Part shown: in pieces, positions 41,304-48,937 of the stretch
Layout of the letters: each line of letters opens with the position of its first letter
Position numbering within the stretch: position 1 is the first letter of the stretch
IMG/VR virus record: IMGVR_UViG_3300045243_000021
Coordinates: 1 to 64,000 of that record
Source: a virus
Strand: one strand, 5' to 3'
Length of the DNA: 64,000 bases
Translations under genes and position numbers: made by a program
Notes under the pieces: model-generated
What the model saw: the letters and a program-made list of their open reading frames with translations, nothing else
The model's database searches: none
What the model was told of the DNA's origin: nothing

Positions 41304-41726
41304 GTGGCGAATCTTTACAAAATCGGCACCACTATGCGAAATGCCGCCTGCAACGGCATTGTGCAGGCTATTGACGGCGGCACTCCGCCCGGACGTCTAG
41401 AGCACCGTACCGGCGCACAGCCAACGAACGTCAGCGATGCCAGTTCAGGCACGTTGCTGGGAACGAATACCTTCAGCAACCCTGCGTTTGGTAGTGCGTC
41501 AGTTGGCGTCTGCACGGCGAATGCCATCAGCAGCGACACGAGCGCTGACAACAGTGGAACGGCCGGCTACTTCCGTGTTTACACTGGGGCCGGTGGTGAC
41601 ACGGCGGCATTGTGCCAAGGGAATAGCGGTACATCAGGCACTGACATGATCTTTGATAACAATGTAATTGTTGCTGGCGGGACCATAGCCATAACTTCCT
41701 TCACGGTCACTATGCCTTCAAACTAA
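41304..41726 (+). CDS. Hypothetical virion-like protein
   Basis: 140 residues from GTG 41304. Thr/Ser/Gly/Asn-rich beta protein, with GYFRVYTGAGGDTAALCQGN. Likely a surface or fibre accessory by composition. Confidence 0.55.
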   Translation: MANLYKIGTTMRNAACNGIVQAIDGGTPPGRLEHRTGAQPTNVSDASSGTLLGTNTFSNPAFGSASVGVCTANAISSDTSADNSGTAGYFRVYTGAGGDTAALCQGNSGTSGTDMIFDNNVIVAGGTIAITSFTVTMPSN

Positions 41727-41736
41727 GGAGCCCCTA

Positions 41737-42159
41737 ATGGCCAAAATGTACGTAGGCGACAGTATGCACGTAGGCGGCAGTTTTGCCCCGCCACTTACTG
41801 ACGACGCTCTTGAACGCTACCGTGGGCTTGCGGCTGGCCTGCCAAAGAACTCGCGCATACGCAGCATCATGGACGACATGCTTGCGTGTTGTGACAAGTG
41901 GTGGGATTTACCCGAATCCAATGGCACTGGTAAGCCGCACGCTACCGGACTTGGCACGGTTGTGACGCTCAGTGCTGACAATGCCAAGGCTCTCGACTCA
42001 CATATTCCGTGGGATGATGAGCTGGAGACGTGGAAGCGTGTTCTTGACGGCATTGATGCTGAGACGAACAAGGAATTGCGTGACGCTGCCCATCACTTGT
42101 TGTGGCACGTCTGTGAACTATCGTTAGGTCGTGAACCGCTGACGGCTGACAAGCTGTAG
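41737..42159 (+). CDS. Hypothetical protein
   Basis: 140 residues from ATG 41737 after AAGGAGC. Helical, with a CCDKWWDLP motif. No family recognised. Last gene of the accessory block before the tail operon. Confidence 0.55.
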   Translation: MAKMYVGDSMHVGGSFAPPLTDDALERYRGLAAGLPKNSRIRSIMDDMLACCDKWWDLPESNGTGKPHATGLGTVVTLSADNAKALDSHIPWDDELETWKRVLDGIDAETNKELRDAAHHLLWHVCELSLGREPLTADKL

Positions 42160-42167
42160 GGCAAGCA

Positions 42168-43208
42168 ATGCCTGGCAAAGGCGTATTCCGCAGACTATTG
42201 AGGCCGTACTGGCCACCACGTCGCCGATGGCGCAAAGGCCTAACCGCTCACCAAGTGGTGTCGGCGGCTGGCGCTTGCAGCATCGGTGCCGCTACCGCGC
42301 TAGCACAAGCTACGTTTACGCCGCCGGTGTACCACGGCTCGGCAGCGGTTAACGTTGGGGCGGCGACCGCCAGCGCCCAGGCTACCTTCACGACGCCAAC
42401 CTATCATGGCTTGGCATCCGTGGCTGTGGGGCATGCCACCGCTGCTGCCAATGCGACGTTCACCGTACCGACCTATCATGGTTCCGCTGCCGTCACTATC
42501 GGGCCAGCGACCGCGGCGGCGACTGCTCTGGCATTCACGGGTTACGCAGGCCATGCAGCTCCTACTATCGGACCAGCAACGGCACTGGCTCATGCCACGT
42601 TTGTGGCACCAGTCTTTACCGGCTCGGCGGCCGTCACGATTGGGCATGCCACTGGTTCCGCTACGGCCATCTTTACCGCCCACGTCTATTTGGGTGTTGG
42701 TAGAGCAACAGTTGGACCTGCGACGGCAGCGGCTACGGCAACCTTTGTTGCCAGCACGGCGTCCATACCCCGTTACCTGAACCACAGCCCCGCTGAAATC
42801 ACCGCCAAGATGATGGCGGACATGGGCATCACGGAGGCATTCGACGGCGACAACTGGCCAACGCTCGTGAACTCGGAGCCGAACCTGCCGGACAACTGCA
42901 TCACAGTCTACGACACGACGCCGCGGGTGGACGCCCGATTCATGACGAACGGTGCCTGGGGTCGGCACCACGGCATACAGATTCGCGTACGCGGCACGAC
43001 GTCGCCGGTGGCATGGACAAGGCTTAACGCCATCTATGAGCAATTGGACCGGGACGCCTACACGGAGACGGTAGCTCTGGACAGCAACACGTACGAGGTG
43101 CATGCGTTCCATGGTTCGGTGCCGACGTTCATGGGGAAGGACGTACCGGGCGGGAAGCGGACGTTCTGGGTGCTCAACGGCACGATAACGATACGACCAT
43201 TAACTTAG
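42168..43208 (+). CDS. Tail terminator-like protein with an N-terminal seven-unit repeat domain
   Basis: 346 residues. A basic start (about 1-30) is followed by seven repeats of about 24 residues with the core ATFxxPxYxGSAAVxIG (about 33-197). The C-terminal 145 residues are the functional-looking part: SPAEITAKMMADMGITEAFD, NCITVYDT and RVRGTTSPVAWTRLNAIYEQ, like phage tail terminator or minor capsid proteins. The order before the tail tube gene supports this. The repeats are an unusual addition. Confidence 0.6.
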   Translation: MPGKGVFRRLLRPYWPPRRRWRKGLTAHQVVSAAGACSIGAATALAQATFTPPVYHGSAAVNVGAATASAQATFTTPTYHGLASVAVGHATAAANATFTVPTYHGSAAVTIGPATAAATALAFTGYAGHAAPTIGPATALAHATFVAPVFTGSAAVTIGHATGSATAIFTAHVYLGVGRATVGPATAAATATFVASTASIPRYLNHSPAEITAKMMADMGITEAFDGDNWPTLVNSEPNLPDNCITVYDTTPRVDARFMTNGAWGRHHGIQIRVRGTTSPVAWTRLNAIYEQLDRDAYTETVALDSNTYEVHAFHGSVPTFMGKDVPGGKRTFWVLNGTITIRPLT

Positions 43209-43216
43209 GAGAGGCA

Positions 43217-43345
43217 ATGGGGCCGGCGTCTTGAGTCGTCGGTTACAATTAGACGGGCTGAAGGCGGAGTAGCTACCGCCGAGAGGCCATAACCTTCGCT
43301 GTCCGTTATGGGGCCTGCGACGAGAGTCGTCGGCCCCATTTTTTT
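43217..43345 (+). promoter_or_regulatory. Structured leader RNA, copy B, with terminator before the tail tube gene
   Basis: Upstream arm ATGGGGCCG (43217-43225); hairpin CCGGCG/CGTCGG (43223-43228 with 43237-43242); TACAAT (43244-43249); strand GGGC (43255-43258) able to pair with loop GTCC (43301-43304); hairpin GGCGG/CCGCC (43263-43267 with 43276-43280); hairpin CATAAC/GTTATG (43288-43293 with 43305-43310); middle arm ATGGGGCC (43308-43315); hairpin CGAC-GAGA-GTCG; last arm CGGCCCCAT (43331-43339); seven T to 43345. GGAGG and the ATG of the next gene follow within 20 bases. Confidence 0.78.
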
Positions 43346-43363
43346 CGGAAACGGAGGACGCTC

Positions 43364-43906
43364 ATGATTCTGGCCATCGGTATTGTTGTTGTCCTTATCC
43401 TGCTCGCCTTGCTTACGCTCAAAGCCGCGCCGCCCACAACGGCGCGTAGCGATCCATCGAGCGCCACCGTTATCAAACTCCTGGACGGGTTTAGCTCGAC
43501 CATCGGTTGTGCGGCCAACACGGCGCTCAAGTTCTGGGAAATCACGCCCAAGCCGCCGGGCATCGATGGCGGCGACAAGATCAACACGACCACCATGCTC
43601 AACACGGCATGGCGTACGTTCGTGCCGCGGCACCTGAAGACGCTCACGACGATGACGATTCAGGCGGCATACGACCCGGACGTGTTCAACCAGATTTATG
43701 CCGTCATCAACACCACGACTGGTTGGACCTTCCACTTCCCCGACGGCTCAACGCTCGACTTCTGGGGCGCGCTTACGAAGTTTGAACCCGGCGAAATGAA
43801 GGAAGGCGAGATGCCGGTTGCGACGATCACGATTGAACCGGGCAACTACGATAACGTCAATCGCGTGGAAGCTGCGCCCGTTCTTACGAGCGTGTCCGGG
43901 ACGTAG
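43364..43906 (+). CDS. Major tail (tube) protein with an unusual N-terminal membrane-span-like helix
   Basis: 180 residues from ATG 43364 after GGAGG. Residues about 2-20 (ILAIGIVVVLILLALLTL) are very hydrophobic. From about 35 on, IKLLDGFSSTIGCAANTALK and GWTFHFPDGSTLDFWGALTK, ending PVATITIEPGN, fit a tail tube. No ATG, GTG or TTG start lies between the helix and the tube part, so the hydrophobic helix is translated with it. It may be removed later or be an assembly tag. This is a call by position and fold type. Confidence 0.6.
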   Translation: MILAIGIVVVLILLALLTLKAAPPTTARSDPSSATVIKLLDGFSSTIGCAANTALKFWEITPKPPGIDGGDKINTTTMLNTAWRTFVPRHLKTLTTMTIQAAYDPDVFNQIYAVINTTTGWTFHFPDGSTLDFWGALTKFEPGEMKEGEMPVATITIEPGNYDNVNRVEAAPVLTSVSGT

Positions 43907-44027
43907 CCCGTTCGCGTGCTTCCTGGATGAGTTGGCTGGCAAGTATGCCAAGGCCGACCAGGAAGGTGATGGAGGTGATGATGACCAGTACGAGGTCAAC
44001 GTAGAAGAAAAATGGTTGGTTGCTCAT
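43884..44027 (-). CDS. Small membrane protein on the opposite strand (uncertain)
   Basis: 47 residues on the - strand from ATG 44027, in the otherwise empty gap 43907-44080. One clear span (VDLVLVIITSITFLVGLGIL). Its 3' end overlaps the tail tube stop. GAGG precedes the start but too closely. It is listed because its composition is protein-like and the + strand frames here are poor. Confidence 0.3.
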   Translation of the reverse strand: MSNQPFFFYVDLVLVIITSITFLVGLGILASQLIQEARERATSRTRS

Positions 44028-44080
44028 GCCTCGAATGTAACGCATGGGCCAGCCACAAGGCAACAAAAAAGGAGCAACCT

Positions 44081-44515
44081 TTGGACATCAGCGAAATCGA
44101 CATCAACCCCAGGCAATCGCGTCAGCGCATCGACGGCAAGCTCTACGTCCTCCAAGAAGCCACCGTCGGTGCCATGGCACGATTCCGCAACATCCTTCGC
44201 AGCGGCAGCGACAAGAAAGCCGACGCGGAAGTGGCGTTGGTGTCGGAGTCTCTCCTTGAAACGAATGACGATGGCAGCGTGAAGCTCGGCAAGAACGGCC
44301 TACCGCTCTGCGTTTCCGAAACGGTAGTCCGTTTGTGGCCGAACGTGGCCATTGTCAAGCTCTTCAACGAACTCGTTGACATCACCCGCGACTTCTTCCC
44401 CGGCAAAGATTCCGAGGAGCATCTAGAGAGCGTCATTGCCGATGCGCAGAAGAAGCTGGACGTCTTGCAGGCTGCCAAGAAGCTGGGGGCGGAGACGGAC
44501 CAAGCAAAAAACTAG
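44081..44515 (+). CDS. Tail assembly chaperone (gpG-like)
   Basis: 144 residues from TTG 44081, chosen because GGAGCAAC ends 2 bases before it and the longer frame looks unnatural. Acidic and helical, with YVLQEATVGAMARFRNILRS. It sits directly before the tape measure gene and ends at a slippery site, as tail chaperones do. The short form ends in ...DQAKN. Confidence 0.7.
   Translation: MDISEIDINPRQSRQRIDGKLYVLQEATVGAMARFRNILRSGSDKKADAEVALVSESLLETNDDGSVKLGKNGLPLCVSETVVRLWPNVAIVKLFNELVDITRDFFPGKDSEEHLESVIADAQKKLDVLQAAKKLGAETDQAKN
44506..44512 (+). other. Programmed -1 frameshift site (A_AAA_AAC)
   Basis: In the chaperone frame the codons read GCA AAA AAC TAG, so A AAA AAC is in the exact X_XXY_YYZ register with the stop right behind it. 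Slipping one base back continues into the open frame 44512-44799. The gene order and the heptamer are the classic G/GT arrangement. Confidence 0.85.
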
Positions 44516-44799
44516 CGTTCCAGCTCTACGGCCATCTGCTCGTGGCCATGGAGCTGGGGCTGCATTGGCGGACGTACCTGGCAACGCATACGGAGTTTGA
44601 GCATCGCGTGTGGCTGGAGTTCCTGATTCTGAAGAACAATCCCGACACGCTGAAGCAGGCCCAATTAAAGGCGGCGCGGGCGCGAGCGGAACCGGGAACC
44701 GACATGCCACCAATCGTCACAAAGGAAATGATCGAGCGGTTTAACAAGACACGCTGGGAAATGGGACTCAAGAAAGATGCCGGTTCAAGGGCCAGTTAA
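44512..44799 (+). CDS. T extension of the tail chaperone (gpGT, made by frameshift)
   Basis: After the slip the frame reads KK then LAFQLYGHLLVAMELGLHWR, TYLATHTEFEHRVWLEF and ends GLKKDAGSRAS. There is no ribosome site before the internal GTG 44542, so this part is most likely made only as the GT fusion. The long form is the one that binds the tape measure in lambda-like phages. The end overlaps the tape measure start. Confidence 0.75.
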   Translation, partial: LAFQLYGHLLVAMELGLHWRTYLATHTEFEHRVWLEFLILKNNPDTLKQAQLKAARARAEPGTDMPPIVTKEMIERFNKTRWEMGLKKDAGSRAS

Positions 44800-46876
44800 C
44801 GCAACGGTGCTGGAGCAGATGGTGGTCAATCTGCTTGGCAACTCCGCGCCCTACGAGCAGATGCTCGAAAAGGCCGTGGCGATTACCAAGAGCCATACCG
44901 TCTCATTGGGCAATGAGGCGAACAAGCTGGCGGCCGAAGGCCAGCGCATCACGGAAGCGATGCGCACGCCATTCGAGGCGTACAACCGCCAGATTAGCAA
45001 GCTTGACGATCTGCTCCGCTCTGGGGCCATCTCGCAACAGACCTACGGCCGGGCTGCACAACAGGCCAGCGACCAGCTTGGCAAACTAACGATGTCGGCG
45101 CAACAGAGTTCCGACGCACTCGGGAACGTCGCATCATCTTTGCTGGGTTCGCTTGCGCCGCTGGCGGCGGCTGGCTTTGCCATCCAGAAGACCAGGCAAT
45201 TCCTGGACGAAAGCTTCGTCGCGTACGGCAACTTCCAAAAGGCCAATATCGTCCTTGACGCCACCCTGACAGCCAACAACCGCAACGTGGCCATGGCTAG
45301 CGCATCCTATGCACAGTGGGCCGATGCCGTCCAGCATTCCACCACCGTGGGGCGATTGCAAGCTATCACGCTCGTGACACAGAGTGAGCAGTTTGGTTTA
45401 ACTGGTGATCAGGCCAAGAAGGCGGCAGAGGACGCCATATCTCTGGGAGCGGCGACGGGACGCTCCGCCGATTCCATGATCCGGCTCACGCAGGCCATGG
45501 CCGAAGGCGACGTAACCGCTGCTCGCATGTTTCAGCGCATGGTCCCATCGTTACGGTCGGCCAAGACGGAATCGGAATTCCTGGCTCGCTACAGTCAACT
45601 CGTGGCGGCAGGTCAGCAAGCCATGGGCCGGGAAACCGAAACGGCAGCCGGTAAGGCTAAACAGGCGAGCAATGCCTGGGATCAGCTGGAACAGAATGTC
45701 GGCAAATCCCTGGGCGGTCGAGTTTACCAGGAATCGAAACTAGGCATCTTTGAAGCCATCAATTCACTCCTCGAAGGCAAGCTGGCGCACGGCACCGGGC
45801 CAATGAAGGGCGGCAGCGACCATCCACGCGGCGTTGCCGAAGTCGAGTTGGGACCAACGCAGACTGCTCTTGCCGCTGCCGAGAAGTTGAACGAGGAACT
45901 GGACAAGCAAATCACGTTGCTGACCCGCGGCGCTCATGCTGCCGAGATGGACGCCTTGGCCAAAGGACGTTTGACCGAAGAGCAGTTATCGGAGATTCGC
46001 GCCAAGCAGGCCCAGCTGGATTTGCTCAAAGCGGAAGAGGAAGAGGAAAAGAAAGCCGCCGAAGCCTACGCACAATCCGAAGCCAAGATCAAGCACCTGA
46101 CTGAAGCTCTTGAGGAAGAGGCCGCCACGCTGGGCTTGACGGCTGACCAAATCAAGATGCATCAGCTCCAAATGGAAGCGGCGACGCAGGCTGAGTTGGA
46201 TCATGCCGAAGCACTGTCACGCGAAAAGGAAGAGTTCGATGCCAACGCCAAGTTAATGGTCCGGGTCGCTGCTTTGCGCAAAGAGATCATGACGGACGAA
46301 GAGAAACGGGACGCCGCCGTCGCTAACGCCGCCGACCTCTGGAAGCGTGGGGTCATTGGCATTGACGAGTACAACCGGGCCGTCGAGTTGGCCAACGAGA
46401 AGCTCAACAAGCATCACGACGTTGTAAAGCGCGTTTCCGACGTTCACCGCCAACTTCACCAGGAACTCGTCGGCAGTGCGGCTGCTAGCACGGCAATCTC
46501 GGACTACTTGCTGTCCATCGGCTCACCCGACGGCGGCAAACGCAAGAAGCCTGCCCCACGCAACGAACTGGCCGACCGCTTTGCCGAGATTCAAGTAGGA
46601 GCCGACCGTCAGAAGGAATTCAACCTGGACATGGCCGCCGTGAAGTTGTGGGACGCCACCCGCAAGGGCCTCGACTTCAACCCCATCGATGCCCGCATCA
46701 ATGCCGCCGCGAACGAAGGCAAGGTTGACCCGCGGCTATTGCTGCCGGGCAACAACGGCGGGCCTGGGGCTATCGAATTGCCGGCAACGAATGAACTGCT
46801 CAAGGGCATCTTGGAACAACTGCAACAGCAGCAAGCTAATGCCATCGTCATCGAAGGAGCGGGGTTGAACGCCTAA
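44777..46876 (+). CDS. Tape measure protein
   Basis: 699 residues, the longest tail gene. Long helical segments throughout (ERITEAMRTPFEAYNRQISK type and KAEEEEEKKAAEAYAQSEAK), with one hydrophobic patch (SLLGSLAPLAAAGFAI, about 115-135) as in other tape measures. It sets tail length and leaves with the DNA. It directly follows the chaperone frameshift gene, which makes the call safe. Confidence 0.85.
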   Translation: MPVQGPVNATVLEQMVVNLLGNSAPYEQMLEKAVAITKSHTVSLGNEANKLAAEGQRITEAMRTPFEAYNRQISKLDDLLRSGAISQQTYGRAAQQASDQLGKLTMSAQQSSDALGNVASSLLGSLAPLAAAGFAIQKTRQFLDESFVAYGNFQKANIVLDATLTANNRNVAMASASYAQWADAVQHSTTVGRLQAITLVTQSEQFGLTGDQAKKAAEDAISLGAATGRSADSMIRLTQAMAEGDVTAARMFQRMVPSLRSAKTESEFLARYSQLVAAGQQAMGRETETAAGKAKQASNAWDQLEQNVGKSLGGRVYQESKLGIFEAINSLLEGKLAHGTGPMKGGSDHPRGVAEVELGPTQTALAAAEKLNEELDKQITLLTRGAHAAEMDALAKGRLTEEQLSEIRAKQAQLDLLKAEEEEEKKAAEAYAQSEAKIKHLTEALEEEAATLGLTADQIKMHQLQMEAATQAELDHAEALSREKEEFDANAKLMVRVAALRKEIMTDEEKRDAAVANAADLWKRGVIGIDEYNRAVELANEKLNKHHDVVKRVSDVHRQLHQELVGSAAASTAISDYLLSIGSPDGGKRKKPAPRNELADRFAEIQVGADRQKEFNLDMAAVKLWDATRKGLDFNPIDARINAAANEGKVDPRLLLPGNNGGPGAIELPATNELLKGILEQLQQQQANAIVIEGAGLNA

Positions 46877-47874
46877 TGGCACGCACAGAGTTATTCCTGG
46901 GTGACGGACGCCGCTCGTGGTCGCTGTCGCGCGACGATACGGGCTACCGCACCTACAAAATCAAGTTCCTCGTGCATTCCAAGATCGACGGCGTGTTCCC
47001 CGGCCCGGCGGAAGTCTCGAATACGCCCGGCCTACCGGTCATCGGCTCAACGTGGCTCTACGGCGGCGACATCGACGTATGGGTATGGTGCCATGCCAAG
47101 GCTGACGTCAAGCCGTTGTGGAACGACGAGCCATGCGATTGGTGGGAATGCGAATACGAGTTCTCCAACAAGCCAGTATCGAATGACCGCTGCCAGGACA
47201 ACCCGATTCAGGACCCGTTGTTGGAACCGCAGCACGTCAGCGGTAGCTTCGTCAAATACGTCAAGGAAGCCGCCTACGACCGCTTCGGCACGCCGTTAAC
47301 GACGTCGGCACGGGAACAGCTCAGAGGCCCCCAGGTCGAGTTCGACTACAACCGCCCGCAGATTGTGATTGAGCAGAATGTCGGCGTACTCAATCTGCCG
47401 CTGTGTGCGTCGATGGTGGACACGGTGAATGCGTCGGCCATTTGGGGCGTGTCGCCGCGGTGTGTGAAGCTATCCGACTTCACCTGGGAACGGAAGGTGT
47501 ACGGGTCGTGCTACTACTACTACACCCGCCGCTTCACGTTTGACATCGACTTCAACACGTTCGACCGGGACTTGCTGGACCAGGGAACGATTTGCCTGCG
47601 GGGTGCGTGGGCAACTCGGGCAGACGATCCATTATTTGGTGATTGGGTGCTTGATTCACAAGTACCAAAGCGGGTAGGCAGCACCACCAAACCGAGCGCC
47701 CTAATTCGGTTCACCGATTGGCATGGCAATCCATCGTCTGTGATTTTGAACGGCCACGGCTTGCCGTGGAACCCCGATCCGGCCGGTACAGGTGACGATA
47801 CAGCAGGCAGCATCCACGTGGAGCATTACGACGAAAGTGACTTTACGCTTTTGTCGATCCCGTTGGTATTTTAG
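46876..47874 (+). CDS. Distal tail-type protein
   Basis: 332 residues from ATG 46876 (TAATG overlap). Aromatic and Cys-rich beta protein (GSTWLYGGDIDVWVWCHAK, SCYYYYTRRFTFDID). By order after the tape measure it should be the distal tail protein or the first baseplate component. No family motif recognised. Confidence 0.6.
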   Translation: MARTELFLGDGRRSWSLSRDDTGYRTYKIKFLVHSKIDGVFPGPAEVSNTPGLPVIGSTWLYGGDIDVWVWCHAKADVKPLWNDEPCDWWECEYEFSNKPVSNDRCQDNPIQDPLLEPQHVSGSFVKYVKEAAYDRFGTPLTTSAREQLRGPQVEFDYNRPQIVIEQNVGVLNLPLCASMVDTVNASAIWGVSPRCVKLSDFTWERKVYGSCYYYYTRRFTFDIDFNTFDRDLLDQGTICLRGAWATRADDPLFGDWVLDSQVPKRVGSTTKPSALIRFTDWHGNPSSVILNGHGLPWNPDPAGTGDDTAGSIHVEHYDESDFTLLSIPLVF

Positions 47875-47886
47875 TTTGGAGCAACC

Positions 47887-48342
47887 ATGGCCAATGAGAT
47901 TGCGGTGAGTGCAAGGCTTACCATTGCCAGTGGGACGCTGAATTACAATAGCGCACCAACCACCTATCAGGCCGATATGGCTGGCCTCAAAGGGCCGGCC
48001 CCTGGTGCCATCAGTGTGCCGCTTGGGTTTGGTGTGGACGTGGACTTTAGCCAGTTCACCAACTACGGCCTCGCTCCCGGCTGGGGCACGGCCCAGAACC
48101 TTTCGACCGATACCGGCAACAACTACGTGGACATCGGCATCTATGAGCCAGCCACCGGCATCTTCTATCCGTTGTTGGAACTACTGCCCGGCCAGATTCT
48201 TCCACTTCAGCTGAGCCGTAACTTGTTTGAAGAGTTCATCGGCACGATTACCGGAACAGGCACAACGGCCACGAACAATACGCTCCGCGTGCGTGCCCAC
48301 GGGTCGAGCTGTGACGTGGTGTTCAACTTCTTTGCCAAGTAA
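47887..48342 (+). CDS. Tail-associated beta protein
   Basis: 151 residues from ATG 47887 after GGAGCAACC. Strand-rich, with SVPLGFGVDVDFSQFTNYG and LELLPGQILPLQLSR, a small jelly-roll type. Likely virion surface or tail tip. Family not identified. Confidence 0.6.
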   Translation: MANEIAVSARLTIASGTLNYNSAPTTYQADMAGLKGPAPGAISVPLGFGVDVDFSQFTNYGLAPGWGTAQNLSTDTGNNYVDIGIYEPATGIFYPLLELLPGQILPLQLSRNLFEEFIGTITGTGTTATNNTLRVRAHGSSCDVVFNFFAK

Positions 48343-48360
48343 TTCATGGAGGAGCAACCC

Positions 48361-48936
48361 ATGACGCAAGGTGAGATTCTCAAGCTCAAGACGCAGACCC
48401 GCGAGAGACTCGCACGCCTTGATGGGCCTTTGCCATCCATGCAACTAGCGCCGGTCCCCATCCCTAAGGGGCGGCTTACCCTCGTCGAGCAAATCTGCCA
48501 CCGTGCCCCGAATGCCGAGCCCGCTTCCGCTGACAATCACTGGGGCATAGAGATGAGTACGGATGCCCAGCCCTACCAGCGCCGGCTGACGATAGGGCCG
48601 GAGTGGACATCGCTCGATTGCGGCTGGGCGGACGAATGGCGGGTGCCTGGCGGCATTCTGTCCCTCTGCAACCATTACCCCGTCTGGCAAGTTCTCCCCA
48701 CGGACGAAGAGAAAGCCCGCGCCGATGCCCGGATCGTGTGGGTGTGCTTCCTGCCTCCGCAGACCGAAGAAGGCCAACGGACGCAGTTCAGTCCAGTCCA
48801 AATAGCCCCATGGGAAGCTCATGCTTTGCGGCCTGGCGAATCGTTACGCATTCCGGTGATGGACCTGGGGCGCGTGCGGGTGAAGTGCGCGACGGACCAG
48901 ACGAAAGCCACGGTGACGATCTTCCCACGAGGTTAG
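48361..48936 (+). CDS. Tail-tip hypothetical protein
   Basis: 191 residues. ATG 48361 is preferred over ATG 48346 because the latter contains the ribosome site GGAGGAGCAAC. Trp/Pro-rich globular protein (EWTSLDCGWADEWRVPGG). No motif recognised. Confidence 0.55.
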   Translation: MTQGEILKLKTQTRERLARLDGPLPSMQLAPVPIPKGRLTLVEQICHRAPNAEPASADNHWGIEMSTDAQPYQRRLTIGPEWTSLDCGWADEWRVPGGILSLCNHYPVWQVLPTDEEKARADARIVWVCFLPPQTEEGQRTQFSPVQIAPWEAHALRPGESLRIPVMDLGRVRVKCATDQTKATVTIFPRG

Positions 48937-48937
48937 C

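Noticed and set aside
44012-44080. Longer start of the tail chaperone gene at ATG 44012
   Set aside because: The extra residues look like non-coding translation and the ribosome site GGAGCAAC points to TTG 44081.
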